From contig OZ059896.1 of NCBI GenBank assembly GCA_964057225.1, forward strand, positions 20,456,501 through 20,520,500: 64,000 bases of DNA, given 5' to 3'. The notes beneath the pieces were generated by a model that saw only the letters and a program-made list of their open reading frames with translations, ran no database searches and had not been told where the DNA came from. Positions 11,584-24,219 of the stretch are shown here, piece after piece (within the stretch, counting starts at the first letter, position 1; every line of letters begins with the position of its first letter). Position numbers and translations under genes: made by a program. The stretch comes from Auanema rhodensis. Lineage: Eukaryota; Nematoda; Chromadorea; Rhabditida; Rhabditidae.

Positions 11584-14040
11584 GTTTGAAAAATGATGCA
11601 TTAGTGTATGTTGAGTTTCCATGTACACTCAACATTGCTTCCAAAAACATTTTGACAAAAATTTTTTCGAAAAATTTCAAAATAATTTAGCAAAAAGTAG
11701 ATGTTTTTAGATTCCATTTTTCAAGGCAAAGACGATGGACAGTGTTATTCAACGAAAAAAATAATTCTTCAGGGTGAAAATCGAGGATATAAGTGTGAAC
11801 TTATATCAGTTGATATCTCGGTGCATTTTTCAGCTAGCGCAAATCTGATAACACAGATCGACGCAGCTTAAAAATCCGCATCGAATGCACTATACTACAT
11901 TGAGAAACGCTTAATACAAAAATTAGTTATGATCGTTTGAAAAATGATGCATTAGTGTATGTTGAGTTTCCATGTACACTCAACATTGCTTCCAAAAACA
12001 TTTTGACAAAAATTTTTTCGAAAAATTTCAAAATAATTTAGCAAAAAGTAGATGTTTTTAGATTCCATTTTTCAAGGCAAAGACGATGGACAATGTTATT
12101 CAACGAAAAAATTAATTCTTCAGGGTGAAAATCGAGGATATAAGAGTGAACTTATATTAGTTGATATCTCGGTGCATTTTTAAGCTAGCGCAAATCTGAT
12201 AACACAGATCGACGCAGCTTAAAAATCCGCATCGAATGCACTATACTACATTGAGAAACGCTTAATACAAAAATTAGTTATGATCGTTTGAAAAATGATG
12301 CATTAGTGTATGTTGAGTTTCCATGTACACTCAACATTGCTTCCAAAAACATTTTGACAAAAATTTTTTCGAAAAATTTCGAAATAATTTAGCAAAAAGT
12401 AGATGTTTTTAGATTCCTTTATTCAAGGCAAAGACGATGGACAATGTTATTCAACGAAAAAATTAATTCTTTAGGGTGAAAATCGAGGATATAAGAGTGA
12501 ACTTATATCAGTTGATATCTCGGTGCATTTTCAAGCTAGCGCAAATCTGATAACACAGATCGACGCAGCTTAAAAATGCGCATCGAATGCACTATACTAC
12601 ATTGAAAAACGCTTAATACAAAAATTAGTTATGATCGTTTGAAAAATGATGCATTAGTGTATGTTGAGTTTCCATGTACACTCAACATTGCTTCCAAAAA
12701 CATTTTGACAAAAATTTTTTCGAAAAATTTCAAAATAATTTAGCAAAAAGTAGATGTTTTTAGATTCCATTTTTCAAGGCAAAGACGATGGACAGTGTTA
12801 TTCAACGAAAAAAATAATTCTTCAGGGTGAAAATCGAGGATATAAGTGTGAACTTATATCAGTTGATATCTCGGTGCATTTTTCAGCTAGCGCAAATCTG
12901 ATAACACAGATCGACGCAGCTTAAAAATCCGCATCGAATGCACTATACTACATTGAGAAACGCTTAATACAAAAATTAGTTATGATCGTTTGAAAAATGA
13001 TGCATTAGTGTATGTTGAGTTTCCATGTACACTCAACATTGCTTCCAAAAACATTTTGACAAAAATTTTTTCGAAAAATTTCAAAATAATTTAGCAAAAA
13101 GTAGATGTTTTTAGATTCCATTTTTCAAGGCAAAGACGATGGACAATGTTATTCAACGAAAAAATTAATTCTTCAGGGTGAAAATCGAGGATATAAGAGT
13201 GAACTTATATTAGTTGATATCTCGGTGCATTTTTAAGCTAGCGCAAATCTGATAACACAGATCGACGCAGCTTAAAAATCCGCATCGAATGCACTATACT
13301 ACATTGAGAAACGCTTAATACAAAAATTAGTTATGATCGTTTGAAAAATGATGCATTAGTGTATGTTGAGTTTCCATGTACACTCAACATTGCTTCCAAA
13401 AACATTTTGACAAAAATTTTTTCGAAAAATTTCGAAATAATTTAGCAAAAAGTAGATGTTTTTAGATTCCTTTATTCAAGGCAAAGACGATGGACAATGT
13501 TATTCAACGAAAAAATTAATTCTTTAGGGTGAAAATCGAGGATATAAGAGTGAACTTATATCAGTTGATATCTCGGTGCATTTTCAAGCTAGCGCAAATC
13601 TGATAACACAGATCGACGCAGCTTAAAAATGCGCATCGAATGCACTATACTACATTGAAAAACGCTTAATACAAAAATTAGTTATGATCGTTTGAAAAAT
13701 GATGCATTAGTGTATGTTGAGTTTCCATGTACACTCAACATTGCTTCCAAAAACATTTTGACAAAAATGTTTTCGAAAAATTTCAAAAAAATTTAGCAAA
13801 AAGTAGATGTTTTTAGATTCCATTTTTCAAGGCAAAGACGATGGACAGTGTTATTCAACGAAAAAAATAATTCTTCAGGGTGAAAATCGAGGATATAAGT
13901 GTGAACTTATATCAGTTGATATCTCGGTGCATTTTTCAGCTAGCGCAAATCTGATAACACAGATCGACGCAGCTTAAAAATCCGCATCGAATGCACTATA
14001 CTACATTGAGAAACGCTTAATACAAAAATTAGTTATGATC
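11584..14040. repeat. 3-mer higher-order repeat j-k-l, two copies plus one j
   Basis: The copies are 11584-12636 and 12637-13689, 1053 bp each, followed by a single j at 13690. The k unit is g with T224 (tatattag). The l unit combines h markers on the left (G96, A136, T187) with i markers on the right (C247, G293, A321), so it is a fused monomer amplified with the trimer. The last j has two extra changes at 13769 (position 80) and 13789 (position 100). Confidence 0.85.
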
Positions 14041-15795
14041 GTTTGAAAAATGATGCATTAGTGTATGTTGAGTTTCCATGTACACTCAACATTGCTTCCA
14101 AAAACATTTTGACAAAAATTTTTTCGAAAAATTTCAAAATAATTTAGCAAAAAGTAGATGTTTTTAGATTCCATTTTTCAAGGCAAAGACGATGGACAAT
14201 GTTATTCAACGAAAAAATTAATTCTTCAGGGTGAAAATCGAGGATATAAGTGTGAACTTATATCAGTTGATATCTCGGTGCATTTTCAAGCTAGCGCAAA
14301 TCTGATAACACAGATCGACGCAGCTTAAAAATGCGCATCGAATGCACTATACTACATTGAAAAACGCTTAATACAAAAATTAGTTATGATCGTTTGAAAA
14401 ATGATGCATTAGTGTATGTTGAGTTTCCATGTACACTCAACATTGCTTCCAAAAACATTTTGACAAAAATTTTTTCGAAAAATTTCAAAATAATTTAGCA
14501 AAAAGTAGATGTTTTTAGATTCCATTTTTCAAGGCAAAGACGATGGACAGTGTTATTCAACGAAAAAAATAATTCTTCAGGGTGAAAATCGAGGATATAA
14601 GTGTGAACTTATATCAGTTGATATCTTGGTGCATTTTTAAGCTAGCGCAAATCTGATAACACAGATCGACGCAGCTTAAAAATCCGCATCGAATGCGCTA
14701 TACTACATTGAAAAACGCTCAATACAAAAATTAGTTATGATCGTTTGAAAAATGATGCATTAGTGTATGTTGAGTTTCCATGTACACTCAACATTGCTTC
14801 CAAAAACATTTTGACAAAAATTTTTTCGAAAAATTTCAAAATAATTTAGCAAAAAGTAGATGTTTTTAGATTCCATTTTTCAAGGCAAAGACGATGGACA
14901 ATGTTATTCAACGAAAAAATTAATTCTTCAGGGTGAAAATCGAGGATATAAGTGTGAACTTATATCAGTTGATATCTCGGTGCATTTTCAAGCTAGCGCA
15001 AATCTGATAACACAGATCGACGCAGCTTAAAAATGCGCATCGAATGCACTATACTACATTGAAAAACGCTTAATACAAAAATTAGTTATGATCGTTTGAA
15101 AAATGATGCATTAGTGTATGTTGAGTTTCCATGTACACTCAACATTGCTTCCAAAAACATTTTGACAAAAATTTTTTCGAAAAATTTCAAAATAATTTAG
15201 CAAAAAGTAGATGTTTTTAGATTCCATTTTTCAAGGCAAAGACGATGGACAGTGTTATTCAACGAAAAAAATAATTCTTCAGGGTGAAAATCGAGGATAT
15301 AAGTGTGAACTTATATCAGTTGATATCTCGGTGCATTTTTCAGCTAGCGCAAATCAGATAACACAGATCGACGCAGCTTAAAAATCCGCATCGAATGCAC
15401 TATACTACATTGAGAAACGCTTAATACAAAAATTAGTTATGATCGTTTGAAAAATGATGCATTAGTGTATGTTGAGTTTCCATGTACACTCAACATTGCT
15501 TCCAAAAACATTTTGACAAAAATTTTTTCGAAAAATTTCAAAATAATTTAGCAAAAAGTAGATGTTTTTAGATTCCATTTTTCAAGGCAAAGACGATGGA
15601 CAATGTTATTCAACGAAAAAATTAATTCTTCAGGGTGAAAATCGAGGATATAAGAGTGAACTTATATCAGTTGATATCTCGGTGCATTTTTAAGCTAGCG
15701 CAAATCTGATAACACAGATCGACGCAGCTTAAAAATCCGCATCGAATGCACTATACTACATTGAGAAACGCTTAATACAAAAATTAGTTATGATC
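14041..15795. repeat. Mixed i/j/g units (monomers 41-45)
   Basis: The order is i, j/h chimera, i, j, g. The j at 15094 has aaatcagat, a change in the inner stem of the long inverted repeat. No clean higher-order period is seen in this short stretch, which bridges the 3-mer and 10-mer zones. Confidence 0.75.
14392..14742. repeat. Chimeric monomer, j left part and h right part
   Basis: The left markers G159 and A178 are those of j. The right markers T236, G306 and A321, with no C248, are those of the second h unit of the 4-mer. The switch lies between about unit 179 and 235. An extra change gives cgctcaat near the right end. This is roughly the opposite combination from the l unit, where h markers are on the left. 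Confidence 0.75.
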
Positions 15796-18700
15796 GTTTG
15801 AAAAATGATGCATTAGTGTATGTTGAGTTTCCATGTACACTCAACATTGCTTCCAAAAACATTTTGACAAAAATTTTTTCGAAAAATTTCAAAATAATTT
15901 AGCAAAAAGTAGATGTTTTTAGATTCCATTTTTCAAGGCAAAGACGATGGACAATGTTATTCAACGAAAAAATTAATTCTTCAGGGTGAAAATCGAGGAT
16001 ATAAGTGTGAACTTATATCAGTTGATATCTCGGTGCATTTTCAAGCTAGCGCAAATCTGATAACACAGATCGACGCAGCTCAAAAATGCGCATCGAATGC
16101 ACTATACTACATTGAAAAACGCTTAATACAAAAATTAGTTATGATCGTTTGAAAAATGATGCATTAGTGTATGTTGAGTTTCCATGTACACTCAACATTG
16201 CTTCCAAAAACATTTTGACAAAAATTTTTTCGAAAAATTTCAAAATAATTTAGCAAAAAGTAGATGTTTTTAGATTCCATTTTTCAAGGCAAAGACGATG
16301 GACAGTGTTATTCAACGAAAAAAATAATTCTTCAGGGTGAAAATCGAGGATATAAGTGTGAACTTATATCAGTTGATATCTCGGTGCATTTTTCAGCTAG
16401 CGCAAATCTGATAACACAGATCGACGCAGCTTAAAAATCCGCATCGAATGCACTATACTACATTGAGAAACGCTTAATACAAAAATTAGTTATGATCGTT
16501 TGAAAAATGATGCATTAGTGTATGTTGAGTTTCCATGTACACTCAACATTGCTTCCAAAAACATTTTGACAAAAATTTTTTCGAAAAATTTCAAAATAAT
16601 TTAGCGAAAAGTAGATGTTTTTAGATTCCATTTTTCAAGGCAAAGACGATGAACAATGTTATTCAACGAAAAAATTAATTCTTCAGGGTGAAAATCGAGG
16701 ATATAAGAGTGAACTTATATCAGTTGATATCTCGGTGCATTTTTTAGCTAGCGCAAATCTGATAACACAGATCGACGCAGCTTAAAAATCCGCATCGAAT
16801 GCACTATACTACATTGAGAAACGCTTAATACAAAAATTAGTTATGATCGTTTGAAAAATGATGCATTAGTGTATGTTGAGTTTCCATGTACACTCAACAT
16901 TGCTTCCAAAAACATTTTGACAAAAATTTTTTCGAAAAATTTCAAAATAATTTAGCAAAAAGTAGATGTTTTTAGATTCCATTTTTCAAGGCAAAGACGA
17001 TGGACAATGTTATTCAACGAAAAAATTAATTCTTCAGGGTGAAAATCGAGGATATAAGTGTGAACTTATATCAGTTGATATCTCGGTGCATTTTTAAGCT
17101 AGCGCAAATCTGATAACACAGATCGACGCTGCTTAAAAATCCGCATCGAATGCACTATACTACATTGAGAAACGCTTAATACAAAAATTAGTTATGATCG
17201 TTTGAAAAATGATGCATTAGTGTATGTTGAGTTTCCATGTACACTCAACATTGCTTCCAAAAACATTTTGACAAAAATTTTTTCGAAAAATTTCAAAATA
17301 ATTTAGCAAAAAGTAGATGTTTTTAGATTCCATTTTTCAAGGCAAAGACGATGGACAATGTTATTCAACGAAAAAATTAATTCTTCAGGGTGAAAATCGA
17401 GGATATAAGAGTGAACTTATATCAGTTGATATCTCGGTGCATTTTTAAGCTAGCGCAAATCTGATAACACAGATCGACGCAGCTTAAAAATCCGCATCGA
17501 ATGCACTATACTACATTGAGAAACGCTTAATACAAAAATTAGTTATGATCGTTTGAAAAATGATGCATTAGTGTATGTTGAGTTTCCATGTACACTCAAC
17601 ATTGCTTCCAAAAACATTTTGACAAAAATTTTTTCGAAAAATTTCAAAATAATTTAGCAAAAAGTAGATGTTTTTAGATTCCATTTTTCAAGGCAAAGAC
17701 GATGGACAATGTTATTCAACGAAAAAATTAATTCTTCAGGGTGAAAATCGAGGATATAAGTGTGAACTTATATCAGTTGATATCTCGGTGCATTTTCAAG
17801 CTAGCGCAAATCTGATAACACAGATCGACGCAGCTTAAAAATGCGCATCGAATGCACTATACTACATTGAGAAACGCTTAATACAAAAATTAGTTATGAT
17901 CGTTTGAAAAATGATGCATTAGTGTATGTTGAGTTTCCATGTACACTCAACATTGCTTCCAAAAACATTTTGACAAAAATTTTTTCGAAAAATTTCAAAA
18001 TAATTTAGCAAAAAGTAGATGTTTTTAGATTCCATTTTTCAAGGCAAAGACGATGGACAGTGTTATTCAACGAAAAAAATAATTCTTCAGGGTGAAAATC
18101 GAGGATATAAGTGTGAACTTATATCAGTTGATATCTCGGTGCATTTTTCAGCTAGCGCAAATCTGATAACACAGATCGACGCAGCTTAAAAATCCGCATC
18201 GAATGCACTATACTACATTGAGAAACGCTTAATACAAAAATTAGTTATGATCGTTTGAAAAATGATGCATTAGTGTATGTTGAGTTTCCATGTACACTCA
18301 ACATTGCTTCCAAAAACATTTTGACAAAAATTTTTTCGAAAAATTTCAAAATAATTTAGCAAAAAGTAGATGTTTTTAGATTCCATTTTTCAAGGCAAAG
18401 ACGATGGACAATGTTATTCAACGAAAAAATTAATTCTTCAGGGTGAAAATCGAGGATATAAGAGTGAACTTATATCAGTTGATATCTCGGTGCATTTTTA
18501 AGCTAGCGCAAATCTGATAACACAGATCGACGCAGCTAAAAAATCCGCATCGAATGCACTATACTACATTGAGAAACGCTTAATACAAAAATTAGTTATG
18601 ATCGTTTGAAAAATGATGCATTAGTGTATGTTGAGTTTCCATGTACACTCAACATTGCTTCCAAAAACATTTTGACAAAAATTTTTTCGAAAAATTTCAA

Positions 18701-19305
18701 AATAATTTAGCAAAAAGTAGATGTTTTTAGATTCCATTTTTCAAGGCAAAGACGATGGACAATGTTATTCAACGAAAAAATTAATTCTTCAGGGTGAAAA
18801 TCGAGGATATAAGAGTGAACTTATATCAGTTGATATCTCGGTGCATTTTTAAGCTAGCGCAAATCTGATAACACAGATCGACGCAGCTTAAAAATCCGCA
18901 TCGAATGCACTATACTACATTGAGAAACGCTTAATACAAAAATTAGTTATGATCGTTTGAAAAATGATGCATTAGTGTATGTTGAGTTTCCATGTACACT
19001 CAACATTGCTTCCAAAAACATTTTGACAAAAATTTTTTCGAAAAATTTCAAATTAATTTAGCAAAAAGTAGATGTTTTTAGATTCCATTTTTCAAGGCAA
19101 AGACGATGGACAATGTTATTCAACGAAAAAATTAATTCTTCAGGGTGAAAATCGAGGATATAAGAGTGAACTTATATCAGTTGATATCTCGGTGCATTTT
19201 TAAGCTAGCGCAAATCTGATAACACAGATCGACGCAGCTTAAAAATCCGCATCGAATGCACTATACTACATTGAGAAACGCTTAATACAAAAATTAGTTA
19301 TGATC
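15796..19305. repeat. 10-mer higher-order repeat, copy 1
   Basis: The order is i-j-g-m-g-i-j-g-g-g, 3510 bp. The first g (16498) carries ttagcgaaaag (position 109), repeated exactly ten units later at 20008. Its private changes are gatgaacaat (position 155) and tttttttag (position 248). The first i (15796) has C286 (gctcaaaaat), which with C247 opens a chance 79-codon frame. Other private changes are gacgctgc at 48 units in, gcagctaaaa at the unit starting 18253 and tcaaattaat at 18955. Confidence 0.8.
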
Positions 19306-22300
19306 GTTTGAAAAATGATGCATTAGTGTATGTTGAGTTTCCATGTACACTCAACATTGCTTCCAAAAACATTTTGACAAAAATTTTTTCGAAAAATTTC
19401 AAAATAATTTAGCAAAAAGTAGATGTTTTTAGATTCCATTTTTCAAGGCAAAGACGATGGACAATGTTATTCAACGAAAAAATTAATTCTTCAGGGTGAA
19501 AATCGAGGATATAAGTGTGAACTTATATCAGTTGATATCTCGGTGCATTTTCAAGCTAGCGCAAATCTGATAACACAGATCGACGCAGCTTAAAAATGCG
19601 CATCGAATGCACTATACTACATTGAAAAACGCTTAATACAAAAATTAGTTATGATCGTTTGAAAAATGATGCATTAGTGTATGTTGAGTTTCCATGTACA
19701 CTCAACATTGCTTCCAAAAACATTTTGACAAAAATTTTTTCGAAAAATTTCAAAATAATTTAGCAAAAAGTAGATGTTTTTAGATTCCATTTTTCAAGGC
19801 AAAGACGATGGACAGTGTTATTCAACGAAAAAAATAATTGTTCAGGGTGAAAATCGAGGATATAAGTGTGAACTTATATCAGTTGATATCTCGGTGCATT
19901 TTTCAGCTAGCGCAAATCTGATAACACAGATCGACGCAGCTTAAAAATCCGCATCGAATGCACTATACTACATTGAGAAACGCTTAATACAAAAATTAGT
20001 TATGATCGTTTGAAAAATGATGCATTAGTGTATGTTGAGTTTCCATGTACACTCAACATTGCTTCCAAAAACATTTTGACAAAAATTTTTTCGAAAAATT
20101 TCAAAATAATTTAGCGAAAAGTAGATGTTTTTAGATTCCATTTTTCAAGGCAAAGACGATGGACAATGTTATTCAACGAAAAAATTAATTCTTCAGGGTG
20201 AAAATCGAGGATATAAGAGTGAACTTATATCAGTTGATATCTCGGTGCATTTTTAAGCTAGCGCAAATCTGATAACACAGATCGACGCAGCTTAAAAATC
20301 CGCATCGAATGCACTATACTACATTGAGAAACGCTTAATACAAAAATTAGTTATGATCGTTTGAAAAATGATGCATTAGTGTATGTTGAGTTTCCATGTA
20401 CACTCAACATTGCTTCCAAAAACATTTTGACAAAAATTTTTTCGAAAAATTTCAAAATAATTTAGCAAAAAGTAGATGTTTTTAGATTCCATTTTTCAAG
20501 GCAAAGACGATGGACAATGTTATTCAACGAAAAAATTAATTCTTCAGGGTGAAAATCGAGGATATAAGTGTGAACTTATATCAGTTGATATCTCGGTGCA
20601 TTTTTAAGCTAGCGCAAATCTGATAACACAGATCGACGCAGCTTAAAAATCCGCATCGAATGCACTATACTACATTGAGAAACGCTTAATACAAAAATTA
20701 GTTATGATCGTTTGAAAAATGATGCATTAGTGTATGTTGAGTTTCCATGTACACTCAACATTGCTTCCAAAAACATTTTGACAAAAATTTTTTCGAAAAA
20801 TTTCAAAATAATTTAGCAAAAAGTAGATGTTTTTAGATTCCATTTTTCAAGGCAAAGACGATGGACAATGTTATTCAACGAAAAAATTAATTCTTCAGGG
20901 TGAAAATCGAGGATATAAGAGTGAACTTATATCAGTTGATATCTCGGTGCATTTTTAAGCTAGCGCAAATCTGATAACACAGATCGACGCAGCTTAAAAA
21001 TCCGCATCGAATGCACTATACTACATTGAGAAACGCTTAATACAAAAATTAGTTATGATCGTTTGAAAAATGATGCATTAGTGTATGTTGAGTTTCCATG
21101 TACACTCAACATTGCTTCCAAAAACATTTTGACAAAAATTTTTTCGAAAAATTTCAAAATAATTTAGCAAAAAGTAGATGTTTTTAGATTCCATTTTTCA
21201 AGGCAAAGACGATGGACAATGTTATTCAACGAAAAAATTAATTCTTCAGGGTGAAAATCGAGGATATAAGTGTGAACTTATATCAGTTGATATCTCGGTG
21301 CATTTTCAAGCTAGCGCAAATCTGATAACACAGATCGACGCAGCTTAAAAATGCGCATCGAATGCACTATACTACATTGAAAAACGCTTAATACAAAAAT
21401 TAGTTATGATCGTTTGAAAAATGATGCATTAGTGTATGTTGAGTTTCCATGTACACTCAACATTGCTTCCAAAAACATTTTGACAAAAATTTTTTCGAAA
21501 AATTTCAAAATAATTTAGCAAAAAGTAGATGTTTTTAGATTCCATTTTTCAAGGCAAAGACGATGGACAGTGTTATTCAACGAAAAAAATAATTCTTCAG
21601 GGTGAAAATCGAGGATATAAGTGTGAACTTATATCAGTTGATATCTCGGTGCATTTTTCAGCTAGCGCAAATCTGATAACACAGATCGACGCAGCTTAAA
21701 AATCCGCATCGAATGCACTATACTACATTGAGAAACGCTTAATACAAAAATTAGTTATGATCGTTTGAAAAATGATGCATTAGTGTATGTTGAGTTTCCA
21801 TGTACACTCAACATTGCTTCCAAAAACATTTTGACAAAAATTTTTTCGAAAAATTTCAAAATAATTTAGCAAAAAGTAGATGTTTTTAGATTCCATTTTT
21901 CAAGGCAAAGACGATGGACAATGTTATTCAACGAAAAAATTAATTCTTCAGGGTGAAAATCGAGGATATAAGAGTGAACTTATATCAGTTGATATCTCGG
22001 TGCATTTTTAAGCTAGCGCAAATCTGATAACACAGATCGACGCAGCTTAAAAATCCGCATCGAATGCACTATACTACATTGAGAAACGCTTAATACAAAA
22101 ATTAGTTATGATCGTTTGAAAAATGATGCATTAGTGTATGTTGAGTTTCCATGTACACTCAACATTGCTTCCAAAAACATTTTGACAAAAATTTTTTCGA
22201 AAAATTTCAAAATAATTTAGCAAAAAGTAGATGTTTTTAGATTCCATTTTTCAAGGCAAAGACGATGGACAGTGTTATTCAACGAAAAAAATAATTCTTC

Positions 22301-22815
22301 AGGGTGAAAATCGAGGATATAAGTGTGAACTTATATCAGTTGATATCTCGGTGCATTTTTCAGCTAGCGCAAATCTGATAACACAGATCGACGCAGCTTA
22401 AAAATCCGCATCGAATGCACTATACTACATTGAGAAACGCTTAATACAAAAATTAGTTATGATCGTTTGAAAAATGATGCATTAGTGTATGTTGAGTTTC
22501 CATGTACACTCAACATTGCTTCCAAAAACATTTTGACAAAAATTTTTTCGAAAAATTTCAAAATAATTTAGCAAAAAGTAGATGTTTTTAGATTCCATTT
22601 TTCAAGGCAAAGACGATGGACAATGTTATTCAACGAAAAAATTAATTCTTCAGGGTGAAAATCGAGGATATAAGAGTGAACTTATATCAGTTGATATCTC
22701 GGTGCATTTTTAAGCTAGCGCAAATCTGATAACACAGATCGACGCAGCTTAAAAATCCGCATCGAATGCACTATACTACATTGAGAAACGCTTAATACAA
22801 AAATTAGTTATGATC
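19306..22815. repeat. 10-mer higher-order repeat, copy 2
   Basis: The order is i-j-g-m-g-i-j-g-j-g. It matches copy 1 in nine of ten places, the exception being unit nine (j instead of g). The shared rare marker is position 109 (ttagcgaaaag) in the third unit. The j at 19657 has a private aattgttc. Confidence 0.8.
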
Positions 22816-24219
22816 GTTTGAAAAATGATGCATTAGTGTATGTTGAGTTTCCATGTACACTCAACATTGCTTCCAAAAACATTTTGACAAAAATTTTTTC
22901 GAAAAATTTCAAAATAATTTAGCAAAAAGTAGATGTTTTTAGATTCCATTTTTCAAGGCAAAGACGATGGACAATGTTATTCAACGAAAAAATTAATTCT
23001 TCAGGGTGAAAATCGAGGATATAAGTGTGAACTTATATCAGTTGATATCTCGGTGCATTTTTAAGCTAGCGCAAATCTGATAACACAGATCGACGCAGCT
23101 TAAAAATCCGCATCGAATGCACTATACTACATTGAGAAACGCTTAATACAAAAATTAGTTATGATCGTTTGAAAAATGATGCATTAGTGTATGTTGAGTT
23201 TCCATGTACACTCAACATTGCTTCCAAAAACATTTTGACAAAAATTTTTTCGAAAAATTTCAAAATAATTTAGCAAAAAGTAGATGTTTTTAGATTCCAT
23301 TTTTCAAGGCAAAGACGATGGACAGTGTTATTCAACGAAAAAAATAATTCTTCAGGGTGAAAATCGAGGATATAAGTGTGAACTTATATCAGTTGATATC
23401 TCGGTGCATTTTTCAGCTAGCGCAAATCTGATAACACAGATCGACGCAGCTTAAAAATCCGCATCGAATGCACTATACTACATTGAGAAACGCTTAATAC
23501 AAAAATTAGTTATGATCGTTTGAAAAATGATGCATTAGTGTATGTTGAGTTTCCATGTACACTCAACATTGCTTCCAAAAACATTTTGACAAAAATTTTT
23601 TCGAAAAATTTCAAAATAATTTAGCAAAAAGTAGATGTTTTTAGATTCCATTTTTCAAGGCAAAGACGATGGACAATGTTATTCAACGAAAAAATTAATT
23701 CTTCAGGGTGAAAATCGAGGATATAAGAGTGAACTTATATCAGTTGATATCTCGGTGCATTTTTAAGCTAGCGCAAATCTGATAACACAGATCGACGCAG
23801 CTTAAAAATCCGCATCGAATGCACTATACTACATTGAGAAACGCTTAATACAAAAATTAGTTATGATCGTTTGAAAAATGATGCATTAGTGTATGTTGAG
23901 TTTCCATGTACACTCAACATTGCTTCCAAAAACATTTTGACAAAAATTTTTTCGAAAAATTTCAAAATAATTTAGCAAAAAGTAGATGTTTTTAGATTCC
24001 ATTTTTCAAGGCAAAGACGATGGACAATGTTATTCAACGAAAAAATTAATTCTTCAGGGTGAAAATCGAGGATATAAGTGTGAACTTATATCAGTTGATA
24101 TCTCGGTGCATTTTTAAGCTAGCGCAAATCTGATAACACAGATCGACGCAGCTTAAAAATCCGCATCGAATGCACTATACTACATTGAGAAACGCTTAAT
24201 ACAAAAATTAGTTATGATC
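22114..24219. repeat. j-g-m trimer, two copies
   Basis: The copies are 22114-23166 and 23167-24219, 1053 bp each, overlapping the end of the second 10-mer. The j units carry G159, A178 and C248; g carries A211; m is at consensus. A third j-g-m set is found at 25273-26325 after three foreign units, so the trimer was probably continuous before p, q and an i/r unit were placed between. Confidence 0.8.

Noticed and set aside
15913-16152. 79-codon open frame from an ATG at unit 118
   Set aside because: The stops at unit 247 and 286 are changed to caa by C247 and a private C286 in this one copy. It ends at the regular tga at unit 4-6 of the next monomer. It is a chance opening in satellite DNA.
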